A DNA stretch of 64,000 nt from NCBI RefSeq assembly GCF_004123195.1, contig NZ_SDLI01000004.1, positions 62,001 to 126,000 of the forward strand, read 5' to 3'. The translations under genes and the position numbers were made by a program. This document shows positions 38,485-47,121 of this stretch, piece after piece. Source of the stretch: Ammoniphilus sp. CFH 90114. GTDB lineage: Bacteria; Bacillota; Bacilli; Aneurinibacillales; RAOX-1. The notes below the pieces were generated by a model. It had not been told where the DNA came from, searched no databases, and worked only from the letters and a program-made list of their open reading frames with translations. Position 1 is the first letter of the stretch; each line of letters opens with the position of its first letter.

Positions 38485-40476
38485 ATGAAAAAAAGATGGC
38501 TAGTGGGCATACTTCTAGTCCTCATGGCACTATCGGTAACAGCAATAGGGGGCGCTGTTGCCTATGTCTATCAGACGGTCGAACAATTAGATATCAAACA
38601 ACTTTCCAGTGAACCTGTCCCACCTACAGTGATTTACGATAAAGAAGAACAACTCATCGCAGAATTAAGCATAGCAAAAAGTGAACCCATAGCTTTCGAC
38701 AAGATCCCGAGCCGATTAATTCAAGCCGTCGTAGCCACGGAGGATCGTCGTTTCTATGATCATGTAGGGATTGATTGGATAGGAATACTGCGGGCCGGCT
38801 GGGTGAACTTCCGTGCGGGGCAGGTTCTGGAAGGCGGAAGCAGTATTACGCAACAATTGGTAAAGAATGCTTTCCTTTCATCTGAGAGAACAATGGATCG
38901 AAAAATCCAAGAAGCTTTTGGTGCAGTTCAAATGGAGCGAACCTATTCAAAGGACCAGATCATTACCTTATATCTCAACACCATATACTTTGGTGAAGGA
39001 GCTTGGGGAGTACAACGGGCAGCCCAAATTTATTTCGGGAAAAGTGTGGATGAACTAACTCTTCCTGAGGTAGCTTTACTTGCCGCCTTACCTAAAGCGC
39101 CTAACCATTATTCCCCTTTCAAAGATGCAAAACGATCTCTAGAGAGGCGAAACCTTGTGCTTCACCTCATGCAGGAAAACGGGTATATCACGGCGAAGGA
39201 ACATGACCAGGCATCTGAAGCTCCTCTTCCTGAAACCAAACATGAAATCAACCGAGACATTAAACATCCTTCCTTCGTATATCAAGTCATCCGAGAATTG
39301 AAGCAACATTATAAGATCTCTGAAGATGAGGTATGGGGGGGCGGACTCAAGATTTATACGACCATGGATCGCCATTTACAAGATACTATCGAGAAACTCT
39401 ATCAGAATAACGCTCACTTTCCCAAAAGTGCAGATGGAACGACCGCACAAAGCGGTGCCGTGGTCTTAGACGTGAAAACAGGCGAGATTCAAGCCTTGAT
39501 GGCAGGGCGTGGTGAAATTCCTTACCTCGGTTTTCATCGTGCGACAGATCTCAAACGCCAACCTGGTTCGTCCATTAAGCCGGTTGTTGTCTATGGGCCA
39601 GCGCTTGAACAAGGCTATCATCCCGACTCCATGCTCTATGATAAACCGCTCGACATTGCGGGATACCAACCCCAAAACTGGGACAGAAGCTATCGTGGGG
39701 AAGTGACCCTTCAAGAAGCCGTGAATAAGTCATGGAATATTCCAGCCGTGTGGCTGCTTCATCAGATGGGGATTGATCAGGGCTTAAACTTTGCTAAGAA
39801 GCTGGGTATCCCCTTTGACAAAGACGACCGCGTTCTTCCCGTGGCTCTTGGCGGGATGAAGCATGGCGTTTCTCCCTTACACATGGCACAAGCCTACGCT
39901 GCTTTTGCCAATCAAGGACTTTTGCATGAGGCGCATACAATTAAGGCTATATATGATTATGACGATCAGGAAATCGCCATCTGGGAGGCTTCCCCTCATC
40001 AGGTCATGAAGAAAGAAACCGCTCTGCTTATGAGCCATGTTCTGCAAGGCGTCTTACAATCGGGAACAGGTGCGCGTGCAGCCATCGGCCGCCCAGCTGC
40101 AGGTAAGACGGGAACGACTCAGCTCCCTCCCGCCCTTGCCTCAAGTTCAAATGGTTTATTAGATTCATGGTTTGTGGGGTACACCCCTCAATTATCAGCT
40201 GCAGTTTGGATCGGCTACGATTCAACCACCGCCCAGCACCACCTGCCTAGTGATGGAGGAAGGTATTCGGCTTTATTATGGAAGGAAATCATGCAGCACG
40301 CCCATCAGGGACTGCCCGCCGAGGCCTTTCCACAACCGCCAGCATGGAAAAAGCCAGAACTATTGCCTGCCCCACCTGTTGTAAAGAGAGCGCCACAACC
40401 TAAGGCTAAAAAAGATAAGAGATCAGAAAAGAAGAAGGAAGAAAAAGGAAGAGGGAAAGGAAAACGCGACGATTAA
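38485..40476 (+). CDS. Class A penicillin-binding protein (transglycosylase/transpeptidase)
   Basis: About 664 residues. N-terminal membrane anchor, glycosyltransferase domain (ATEDRRFYDHVGID, GGSSITQQLVKN, RKIQEAFGAVQMER), transpeptidase domain with S-x-x-K (QPGSSIKPVV), SWN (NKSWNIPAVW) and KTG (AGKTGTT). Ends in a Lys/Arg-rich tail. GAGG precedes ATG 38485 by 7-8 nt; ATG 38479 and an earlier start are also in frame. Builds peptidoglycan outside the membrane. Confidence 0.92.
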   Translation: MKKRWLVGILLVLMALSVTAIGGAVAYVYQTVEQLDIKQLSSEPVPPTVIYDKEEQLIAELSIAKSEPIAFDKIPSRLIQAVVATEDRRFYDHVGIDWIGILRAGWVNFRAGQVLEGGSSITQQLVKNAFLSSERTMDRKIQEAFGAVQMERTYSKDQIITLYLNTIYFGEGAWGVQRAAQIYFGKSVDELTLPEVALLAALPKAPNHYSPFKDAKRSLERRNLVLHLMQENGYITAKEHDQASEAPLPETKHEINRDIKHPSFVYQVIRELKQHYKISEDEVWGGGLKIYTTMDRHLQDTIEKLYQNNAHFPKSADGTTAQSGAVVLDVKTGEIQALMAGRGEIPYLGFHRATDLKRQPGSSIKPVVVYGPALEQGYHPDSMLYDKPLDIAGYQPQNWDRSYRGEVTLQEAVNKSWNIPAVWLLHQMGIDQGLNFAKKLGIPFDKDDRVLPVALGGMKHGVSPLHMAQAYAAFANQGLLHEAHTIKAIYDYDDQEIAIWEASPHQVMKKETALLMSHVLQGVLQSGTGARAAIGRPAAGKTGTTQLPPALASSSNGLLDSWFVGYTPQLSAAVWIGYDSTTAQHHLPSDGGRYSALLWKEIMQHAHQGLPAEAFPQPPAWKKPELLPAPPVVKRAPQPKAKKDKRSEKKKEEKGRGKGKRDD

Positions 40477-40491
40477 GGTCGCGTTTTTTTT
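40462..40491 (+). terminator. Terminator after the penicillin-binding protein gene
   Basis: AACGCGAC, loop, GTCGCGTT, eight T. It includes the stop codon. Confidence 0.9.
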
Positions 40492-40558
40492 CAGTGAAAC
40501 CTTATCCCCTCTTCCTACGTCTATAAAAGATGTAGAAAAAAATAAAGGAGGTGTTCCC

Positions 40559-41038
40559 ATGGACCAACTGCCTCTCATCTACAGTGAGTGGAAGGAAACT
40601 GAACAACAGGCGGGAGAAACACTTGCCCAAGTTTTAGTGGATCAGCATGTTCTTTTTTTACGCAAGCTTGTCAATGCTACAATAATCCGAAATCAGATTT
40701 ATCAACATACCTCTAATGAAAGCGATGAGAAATATTCTTATATCTACCTGCAGCCTTTTTCTGAGACTTCAATAGAGGAAAAAGAGGCCATAGAACAGGC
40801 TGTATTTTCTCGTCATGATGTAGCCCCGCGCTATGAAGCAGAATATTGGACAGCTGGAGATCACAGCTTTATCTGCAGACAAACACAGCGGTTTGAACTT
40901 CCATTGGATGCTGCCATGCTGTTACTAGACCATTTTATACACTTGAACGGTATTCATTATGAGTACCTGTATGCGGTTTTAGATCCGGCCCGTCGCAAAC
41001 TGCTCCTATTTCTCAAGAGAACGGTATATAATCCTTAA
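40559..41038 (+). CDS. Hypothetical protein in amidoligase cassette
   Basis: 159 residues, soluble, no recognised family. AAAGGAGGTG lies 5 nt before the ATG, a very strong site. First gene after a terminator and only 24 nt before the Ser/Gly-rich lipoprotein gene, so it opens the amidoligase operon. It might play the part of YjfK (DUF2491) in the related E. coli yjf cassette, but I see no clear similarity. Confidence 0.7.
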   Translation: MDQLPLIYSEWKETEQQAGETLAQVLVDQHVLFLRKLVNATIIRNQIYQHTSNESDEKYSYIYLQPFSETSIEEKEAIEQAVFSRHDVAPRYEAEYWTAGDHSFICRQTQRFELPLDAAMLLLDHFIHLNGIHYEYLYAVLDPARRKLLLFLKRTVYNP

Positions 41039-41062
41039 GGGAGAAGAAGAAAGGAGTCTATC

Positions 41063-41602
41063 ATGAACCGACAACAGATAGAAGAATGGTATGAAGAAGA
41101 ATGTCAGAAAGCAGGTCAACCCCAATCCAAGGTATCTGTTCCCTTCCAGGAAAAGTGGTTGGCTTACTCCCTAGTAGCAGCGGTGCCAGCTGTCTTAATT
41201 GGTTGTTCACCTGAACCCGTTATCCAATCCTCCCCGCCTAAGGTTCAAAATACAGCAACAACGGTGAGTCATCCCACGAGTAACCGGGAACTAACAGCCT
41301 ATGAGGAATGCATGTGGGAACGAGAATCGCTTGGGGATTGGGAACTGGATTGCGGCGATGACTCATCCACCTGGTATAGCAGCCGCGGCTACAGTTCAAG
41401 GCATTCCTATGTTCCGTCGTCCTCCAAGTATTATCAAAAAATGAAAGGAGGAGCCTCATCAAGCTCAAGTCCGAAGGCCGTTACATCATCACCGAAACAA
41501 GTGACACCATCCCCTTCTAGTATGAGTTCGGGTTCAGGCTCCTATAAATCGGGTGTCGGAACCGGTGGTATGAGCAGCGGCGGAACTTCAACAGGGGGTT
41601 AA
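41063..41602 (+). CDS. Ser/Gly-rich putative lipoprotein (YjfM/YgiB-like position)
   Basis: 179 residues. About 30 hydrophilic residues, then a hydrophobic stretch ending in VLIGCSPEP, a lipobox-like site (C48). Two further Cys (EECMWERES, LDCGDDS), and a low-complexity C-terminus of Ser, Gly, Lys and Pro ending in GGTSTGG. AAAGGAG lies 6 nt before the ATG. In enterobacteria a DUF1190 lipoprotein holds the same position beside an ATP-grasp ligase. It may be the ligase's substrate. Confidence 0.68.
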   Translation: MNRQQIEEWYEEECQKAGQPQSKVSVPFQEKWLAYSLVAAVPAVLIGCSPEPVIQSSPPKVQNTATTVSHPTSNRELTAYEECMWERESLGDWELDCGDDSSTWYSSRGYSSRHSYVPSSSKYYQKMKGGASSSSSPKAVTSSPKQVTPSPSSMSSGSGSYKSGVGTGGMSSGGTSTGG

Positions 41603-41605
41603 AGC

Positions 41606-42904
41606 ATGACTAGGGTTTACTCGTTGCCAATCAGCCATGATGAATGCTTTCACGGAGATCGTGGAGAGCATATTCCCTATCACAGAATGCATGGAAAGGA
41701 ATACTGTCTTCCTTCCCTTATCCTTTACAGCAAACAGGAATACGAAGACTTAAAATTCGCTTCCATTCAGGTGGATCGAATCTTTCGTAAAGCCCTTCGC
41801 TTCGTCCAGCGATACCTTCCGGATCCGATGCTTGTTAATCAGTTAGGCATCCATCCTTCGCTCATACCCGCCGCAAGAATAGAAGTTCCTTTCCATGGGG
41901 TATCGAGACAAGATTGGATTATTCGGAATGGGAGCATGAAGGTCATTGAAAACAATACAGATACACCAACAGGCATACCAGAGACAGCCTATTTGGCAAA
42001 TTCGCTATTAAGCGAGTTCTCTGATTTTAACAATCCTTCTGACAAAATGAATAGTTCCATTGTAGAGGCTTTCTCCTCTCTTATTACCTATTATCAGCAG
42101 CTAGGATTCGGTTCCGATATCGTGTTCTCTTGTTACGATTGGCATGAAGAGGATCTCTGTAATACCCTTTATCTCATGCATCTCGTTCAACAAGCAGGCT
42201 ATTCTGTTCGATTTGCCCCCTTAGATAAGCTAGAGGTTCGAACAGGAGAAGGATTGTTTTTTGAGGGCAGAAAAATAGACATCTGGTATCGACTCTATCC
42301 GCTAGAATATTTGGTTTATGATCAGGATGAGAATGGGTTTGCGACAGGCGAGGAAATCCTCTCTTTAATAAGTCAGAAAAAACTTGCTGTCATTAATCCT
42401 GTACAAAGCATCATTACCCAATCTAAAGGATTCATGGCTATGATCTGGTCCCTATATGAAAGGCGGGAGTTCTTGCCAGAGGTGTTCAGCGATGAAGAAT
42501 GCTCGGTGATTGAACGTTACTTTTTGCCCACTTATTTTCATGATGAGCCCCTTCTTATACAGAAAATTCCTTATGTGTCGAAGGCCTTGTTTGGAAGAGA
42601 GGGAAAAGGGACCCTCCTTTATGATCAGAGAGGCATTCAAGAAAAGGTTGGGCTTGAGGATGAACCCGCCGACTCATCCGAGGAAGACCTGTACTATCTT
42701 AACCAGCCTCGTATTTTTCAGAAGAGAGTAGAGCTAGAGGAAGTTACGGTACATACGGAAGAGGGAGACTTTAGGGGTTATTTACTTACAGGTGTTTATG
42801 TCATTGGAGGAAAGTATGCAGGACTTCTCCCAAGGATTGGCGGGAAGATCACAGGAAATTTAGCGTACTTTGCCCCCGCGGCATTAAAAGATAAGGAGGC
42901 ATAA
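41606..42904 (+). CDS. Glutathionylspermidine-synthase-like ATP-grasp amidoligase
   Basis: 432 residues, the YgiC/YjfC type without the amidase half of Gsp. Conserved parts: KVIENNTDTPTGIPET near residue 115, KALFGREGKGTLLYD near 330 (ATP-grasp lysine region), and IGGKYAGLLPRIGGKITGN at the end. GGGGG lies 7 nt before the ATG. Predicted to form an amide bond on a peptide; the relatives' substrate is unknown. Three bases after the lipoprotein gene. Confidence 0.85.
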   Translation: MTRVYSLPISHDECFHGDRGEHIPYHRMHGKEYCLPSLILYSKQEYEDLKFASIQVDRIFRKALRFVQRYLPDPMLVNQLGIHPSLIPAARIEVPFHGVSRQDWIIRNGSMKVIENNTDTPTGIPETAYLANSLLSEFSDFNNPSDKMNSSIVEAFSSLITYYQQLGFGSDIVFSCYDWHEEDLCNTLYLMHLVQQAGYSVRFAPLDKLEVRTGEGLFFEGRKIDIWYRLYPLEYLVYDQDENGFATGEEILSLISQKKLAVINPVQSIITQSKGFMAMIWSLYERREFLPEVFSDEECSVIERYFLPTYFHDEPLLIQKIPYVSKALFGREGKGTLLYDQRGIQEKVGLEDEPADSSEEDLYYLNQPRIFQKRVELEEVTVHTEEGDFRGYLLTGVYVIGGKYAGLLPRIGGKITGNLAYFAPAALKDKEA

Positions 42905-42909
42905 AAGCA

Positions 42910-43308
42910 GTGATAATTATGGATTTAATCAACATCGTTATCGGGATGGTCTTTATTATTATCATTTTATTTCTCGGATCCTTTGTGTTTAGCAAATTAA
43001 CTCGTTTTCAAGATATGGAGGAAATTCAGAAGGGAAATGAAGCAGCCGGTATCTACATGGGCAGTAAATTACTCGGTTTATCCATTATCGTGGCTATGGT
43101 TTCTTATAGCAGTCACTCCTGGCTAGCAATGGCTGGTTGGTCGCTTATCGGTATTCTTGCGCTGAGTCTAATCTATCTCGTTTTCGATTTCTTGACACCG
43201 AAATTCAAAGTATGTGACGAAATCGCCCGTGGAAACAAGGCGGTAGCTCGACTGTTAAGTGCGGTTATCATCGGTTCGTCTATCGTCCTTGGAACGATCC
43301 TCATGTAG
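42910..43308 (+). CDS. DUF350 membrane protein (YjfL-like)
   Basis: 132 residues with four helices in two repeated halves (MEEIQKGNEAAGIYMG and CDEIARGNKAVARLLS mark the repeats), the DUF350/UPF0719 pattern. AAGGAGG lies 10 nt before GTG 42910. The length matches E. coli YjfL. Co-directional with the amidoligase and lipoprotein genes; likely the membrane partner of that system. Confidence 0.87.
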   Translation: MIIMDLINIVIGMVFIIIILFLGSFVFSKLTRFQDMEEIQKGNEAAGIYMGSKLLGLSIIVAMVSYSSHSWLAMAGWSLIGILALSLIYLVFDFLTPKFKVCDEIARGNKAVARLLSAVIIGSSIVLGTILM

Positions 43309-43324
43309 CATCATCTCTAACGAA

Positions 43325-43359
43325 AAGAGCGTTGATTTCCAATCGGAATCAACGCTCTT
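43325..43359 (+). terminator. Hairpin after DUF350 gene
   Basis: AAGAGCGTTGATT and AATCAACGCTCTT form a long stem; the following T-run is weak (ATTGGTTTTG). Confidence 0.7.
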
Positions 43360-43442
43360 ATTGGTTTTGAAGAAATGTTTATTTTCAAGCAAGAAATGGC
43401 AACCTAAACCAGACATCTTCTCTACAGGGAGGGACTATCCGC

Positions 43443-43685
43443 ATGAAACTCTCAGAATTCAAGTCCTTGTTACCTAATCAAGAAGTGGAATTTGGTGAAG
43501 AGATAGCTGGTGATGAGGTGTTCCGATTAATGGTGAAACTAGCCCAAGAGCAGTCAGAAACCCTCGATCCGGCTAGCTATGTGCACCACGAATGGGTAGA
43601 GTCTGCGCCCGATCAATATCGGCTAAAGGTCAAAAACATTACCGGAAGTCCGATTTATGTAGCTATGGGGGACGCCAATGAGTAA
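43443..43685 (+). CDS. Hypothetical small protein
   Basis: 80 residues, soluble and acidic, starting MKLSEFKSLLPNQEVEFGE. GGGAGGG lies 9 nt before the ATG and a terminator overlaps its stop. No family recognised. Separated from the amidoligase cassette by a hairpin. Confidence 0.7.
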   Translation: MKLSEFKSLLPNQEVEFGEEIAGDEVFRLMVKLAQEQSETLDPASYVHHEWVESAPDQYRLKVKNITGSPIYVAMGDANE

Positions 43686-43704
43686 TTGGCGTCCTTCCTT
43701 TTTC
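43670..43704 (+). terminator. Terminator
   Basis: GGACGCCAAT, loop, ATTGGCGTCC, then TTCCTTTTTC, at the end of the 80-residue gene and between convergent genes. Confidence 0.82.
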
Positions 43705-43707
43705 TAA

Positions 43708-44640
43708 TTACTTCTCCTGTTTGACTGCCTTTCTCGGAAGTTCATACGGAGTTTCTTGATAGACATAGTAATTCAACCAATTAGAGAAAAGTAAGTTCGC
43801 ATGAGATCTCCAGGTTTGCACAGGTCGCTTGCTTGGGTCGTTGCCTGGAAAGTAATTTCTTGGCACCTCGATCTCAAGCCCCTGCTGAACATCTCGATCA
43901 TACTCACTCTTAAGGGTAAGTGGATCATATTCGGAATGTCCGGTTACAAAGATTTGTCTTCCATCCTTAGAGGCTACGATATAGATGCCTGATTCTTCTG
44001 ACTCTGACAAGATCTCAAGCTCCTCTACCTTCTCAATATCTTCTCTTCTTACCTCCGTATGACGAGATTGAGGTACATAAAACACATCGTCAAAACCCCG
44101 AAGAAGCTTCATATTTTTCTTCTCTACTGTATGTGGGAACACTCCGAACATTTTCCCTAGCAGAGGATACTTCGGAACCCCGTAATGATAATATAAACCA
44201 GCTTGGGCTCCCCAACAGATATGAAGAGTGGAAGTCACGGACTCCATCTTCCAATCCATGATCTCCTTTAGCTCCTCCCAGTAGGTCACGTCCTCAAAAT
44301 CCAATAGCTCGATAGGCGCCCCTGTTATAATCATCCCATCATAGGATTGATCCTTAATGTCATCGAAAGTCTTATAGAAAGACTCCAGATGAGCGGCAGA
44401 AGTATTCTTCGATACATGTGTCTTCGGATGAATCAGATCAATCTCCACTTGCAATGGGGTGTTTCCAAGCAAGCGAAGAATTTGAGTTTCTGTCGTTTCT
44501 TTCGTTGGCATGAGGTTAAGAATAACAATCTTTAGCGGACGAATATCTTGATGGTAGGCACGACTCTCAGACATAACAAATATATTTTCATTATTGAGAA
44601 CTTCCATGGCAGGAAGATGGTCTGGAATTTTAATAGGCAT
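43708..44640 (-). CDS. metA: Homoserine O-acetyltransferase (MetA type)
   Basis: 310 residues. First committed step of methionine synthesis. The catalytic Cys is C142 ([16 protein letters not shown]). Residue 111 is Glu (GAPIELLDF), which in this family goes with acetyl-CoA rather than succinyl-CoA use. GAAGGAGAG lies before the ATG. No S-box is visible in the AT-rich 44641-44785 leader. Confidence 0.94.
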   Translation of the reverse strand: MPIKIPDHLPAMEVLNNENIFVMSESRAYHQDIRPLKIVILNLMPTKETTETQILRLLGNTPLQVEIDLIHPKTHVSKNTSAAHLESFYKTFDDIKDQSYDGMIITGAPIELLDFEDVTYWEELKEIMDWKMESVTSTLHICWGAQAGLYYHYGVPKYPLLGKMFGVFPHTVEKKNMKLLRGFDDVFYVPQSRHTEVRREDIEKVEELEILSESEESGIYIVASKDGRQIFVTGHSEYDPLTLKSEYDRDVQQGLEIEVPRNYFPGNDPSKRPVQTWRSHANLLFSNWLNYYVYQETPYELPRKAVKQEK

Positions 44641-44785
44641 GGTCTTCTCTCCTTCACAACACAGCGTTTTATAAATAATAAAAAGTTCGTTTATATTCTA
44701 TATTTTTTTTATTTCTATATTTTATATTAAAATATCTGGACTTAACAGAAAAAATTCCTACGGAAACTCTTTTTCGCTTTAAAAC

Positions 44786-44828
44786 GTAAAAAGTGATTCC
44801 AGGATACCCTCCTTAAGAATCACTTTTC
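44786..44828. terminator. Terminator of the selenocysteine-type oxidoreductase gene
   Basis: AAAAGTGATTC and GAATCACTTTT form an 11-bp stem with A/T tracts in both arms. It ends the 44850 gene on the minus strand. Confidence 0.78.
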
Positions 44829-44849
44829 ACGGCTTTATTCTGATGTAAC

Positions 44850-46205
44850 TTACCTTATTCCCCTTAAGAATTCGATCAGTGACTCAGCCAATGTGGGGTG
44901 AACGGGAATAATGTCAACAAAATCATCGATCGTCAAATTCCCCTTTATAGCCACCGTGATGAGATGAATTAACTCATCAGCATCTTGCCCGACAAAATGA
45001 CCCCCTACAATCCGTCGAGTGTTCCGATCGACTATGACTTTAAAATGACCCTCTGTTTCCCCTAATAGGATGGCCGTACCGGAGTGGGCATAAGGCAGCT
45101 TGCCAACCGCGATGTCGATCCCTTGCTTCTTCGCTTCCTCTTCGGTCAAGCCGACACTCCCAATCGGAGGTAAGGTAAAGATCGCTCGTGTCATATACTG
45201 ATAATCCGGCTTCTGATGATTACCCTTTAGCGCATTACGAACAGCTACTTGAGCCTGCTTCGCGGCAATCGGCGTAAACATATATCCACCAATGGAGTCT
45301 CCCGCTGCATAGATGCTTTCCGAGGTCGTTTGCAGATAATCATTGACCTTGATCCCCCGATCTGTATATTCCACCCCTGCTGCATCTAGTCCAAGCCCTT
45401 GGATGGCTGGCTTTCTTCCCGTGGCAAGGAGGACCACTTCGGCTTCAACCGCCTTATCTCCGTCCTGTGTGGTGACGTGAACGGTTTTTCGCTCCCCTTC
45501 GGCTGTAATCTTCTGAACGTTACAACTCAGGAGAATATCCATGCCTCTCTTACGAGAGACCTCTTCGATTATCCGAGAGCTCTCCACATCTTCCGTCATT
45601 AACACACGATCCGCACGCTGTACTACGGTCACACGGGTCCCGGCACTCGCAAACACATGACCAAACTCCATCCCGATAATCCCGCCGCCGATGACGACCA
45701 TACTCTCAGGCAGCTTCTCCATGAACAAAAGCTCTTTACTCGTGATCCCATGCTCCACGCCTTCTATAGATGGAATCACGGACTCCGAGCCTACCCCGAT
45801 TAAAAAACGTTGGGCCTTATACCGTTGTCCGCTGACCTCAATCTCTTGCGGTGAAACGAATCGGGCCTCTCCCATCACTAAATCAACACCCATTTTTTCT
45901 AAATAAGGTCCTTTTCCCCCAACAAATCTCCCAATAATCTCATTCTTACGCTTGACTACATGAGACCAATCTAGAGTACGTTCCGGTAAAAAGATTCCAA
46001 ATTCAGAGGCATTCTTTACCGCATTCCATATTGCCATAGACCTTACCAAGGCCTTCTTCGGCATTCATCCCCAATTCAAACAGGTGCCGCCGACTCTTTC
46101 TTTCTCCACCAGTAAGACCTTGGCTCCGAGCGCTCTTGCTTCCCTTAGTCCATCAAACCCGACGGTTCCTGCTCCAATAATGATTAAATCATATTCTTGA
46201 GTCAT
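44850..46205 (-). CDS. FAD/NAD disulfide oxidoreductase with in-frame TGA at redox Cys, probable selenoprotein
   Basis: Read through one TGA, the gene gives 451 residues of the lipoamide dehydrogenase/glutathione reductase family. ATG 46205 follows GGAGG by 6 nt. FAD motif is LIIIGAGTVG; the redox motif reads GGTC42LNWG-TGA47-MPKKAL, where relatives have GxCLNxGCxPxKAL, so TGA stands for the second Cys. NAD motif is MVVIGGGIIGMEFGHV; the C-terminal catalytic pair is VHPTLAE (H436, E441). The remaining 404-codon frame has no other defect. A SECIS-like hairpin follows the TGA. No C-terminal Cys pair or HMA domain, so not a classical mercuric reductase. Substrate unknown. Alternative: a fresh nonsense mutation. 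Confidence 0.75.
46032..46063 (-). promoter_or_regulatory. SECIS-like hairpin after TGA 46067-46065
   Basis: Minus-strand RNA: AGGCCUU and AAGGUCU pair (7 bp, one G-U) around loop GGU, 17 nt after the TGA. A lower stem UGCC/GGCA flanks it. Spacing, short loop and leading G fit the bacterial SECIS model. Confidence 0.65.
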
Positions 46206-46268
46206 TCGTTTCCTCCAAAAGAAATTATTGTCATGAATTAGCCTTTGTAGGGAAAAGAGAAGATATAC

Positions 46269-46302
46269 AAAAACCCAACCGGACTTAGAGGTCTGGGTGG
46301 GT
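46269..46302 (-). terminator. Terminator of the small zinc-ribbon gene
   Basis: Minus strand: ACCCACCCAGAC pairs with GTCCGGTTGGGT at 10 of 12 positions, then TTTTTG. The stop codon sits in the loop. Confidence 0.75.
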
Positions 46303-46425
46303 ATGCTTCATACACAGATTGCAAATGAGCGGCATATTCCGCTTGGTCATATAAACGAACGCCAATACTTTAGCAAAAGAGCGATTATCCTTTTTCCGAC
46401 CGCATCGTTCACACTTTCTCATCAT
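46285..46425 (-). CDS. Small zinc-ribbon protein (46 residues)
   Basis: Short open frame right after the 46435 gene (9 nt from stop to ATG, GGTGA before it) and ended by a terminator. Two CxxC motifs (KCERCGRK and ICNLCMKH) spaced 28 residues apart indicate a zinc ribbon; basic overall. Likely translated from the same mRNA as the upstream gene. No family recognised. Confidence 0.7.
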   Translation of the reverse strand: MMRKCERCGRKKDNRSFAKVLAFVYMTKRNMPLICNLCMKHTHPDL

Positions 46426-46434
46426 ATTTCACCA

Positions 46435-46911
46435 TTATTGAAGAATCGGCTTTCTCCAAGTAATCAGATTCTCATCAGCCGTTAAGTAGGTTTCAAATGA
46501 AGGAGTATCGTTTAGATAACTCCGTAGCTTCATATAACAAATCTTCATCTCAGGATTTCCATCTTGTATCGGGAATTTCCCTTCCATATCCACATAATCA
46601 TCCACGGCACGCTGAATTTTATCAATCGTCTTGGCAAAATTTCTATCCTCAAAAATCTCATACGTCTCCCGCGACATATAGTAAGTCTGTCTAGGAATCG
46701 CTTTAAGATAAGGAGTTAAGAAAGTATAATCTATCTCATGATCATCCTTAATCAAGACACTAAAAGGGATGCCTTCAGGCTTTTCCTTCAGGAATGCAGC
46801 AGCCGCCTTCCGTACTTGGCCAATCGAAATGTCTTTCACTGGCCATTGTACCTCTACCGGGGGCTTAGGGGAGTTTGGAGAGCCAAACCATTTCTTTATA
46901 AAGTTTAACAA
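46435..46911 (-). CDS. Hypothetical cytoplasmic protein
   Basis: 158 residues from TTG 46911, which has GGAGGTG 6 nt upstream; an ATG 15 nt earlier overlaps that site. Soluble, with YMKLRSYLNDTPSFETYLTA near the end. No family recognised. Operon partner of the small zinc-ribbon gene. Confidence 0.7.
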   Translation of the reverse strand: MLNFIKKWFGSPNSPKPPVEVQWPVKDISIGQVRKAAAAFLKEKPEGIPFSVLIKDDHEIDYTFLTPYLKAIPRQTYYMSRETYEIFEDRNFAKTIDKIQRAVDDYVDMEGKFPIQDGNPEMKICYMKLRSYLNDTPSFETYLTADENLITWRKPILQ

Positions 46912-47121
46912 GACCCTCACCTCCATGATTTAACTTCTATCCTTATTATACCATGTCCTGTGTGATATTTACGCGTAGATCGCTATGAAAATAAGAAGAA
47001 ATAGACACAAAAAGTTTTATCTCTCCTTCGCTTTAAAAAGGGAATGAAAATAGCATATGATCCCTCAATGTGGTAAGGTACTACGTATTGGATCATTTGG
47101 ATATAAATGGAGGGAATCAGC

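Noticed and set aside
44641-44785. S-box riboswitch before metA
   Set aside because: No conserved S-box pieces seen; leader is only AT-rich.
44850-46064. 404-residue oxidoreductase as a complete gene starting at MPKKAL
   Set aside because: It would lack the FAD-binding strand and first redox Cys, which are present upstream in frame with a ribosome site.
44850-46205. Simple pseudogene by nonsense mutation
   Set aside because: Only one defect, placed on the catalytic Cys codon and followed by a SECIS-like hairpin. Kept as an alternative, not as the call.
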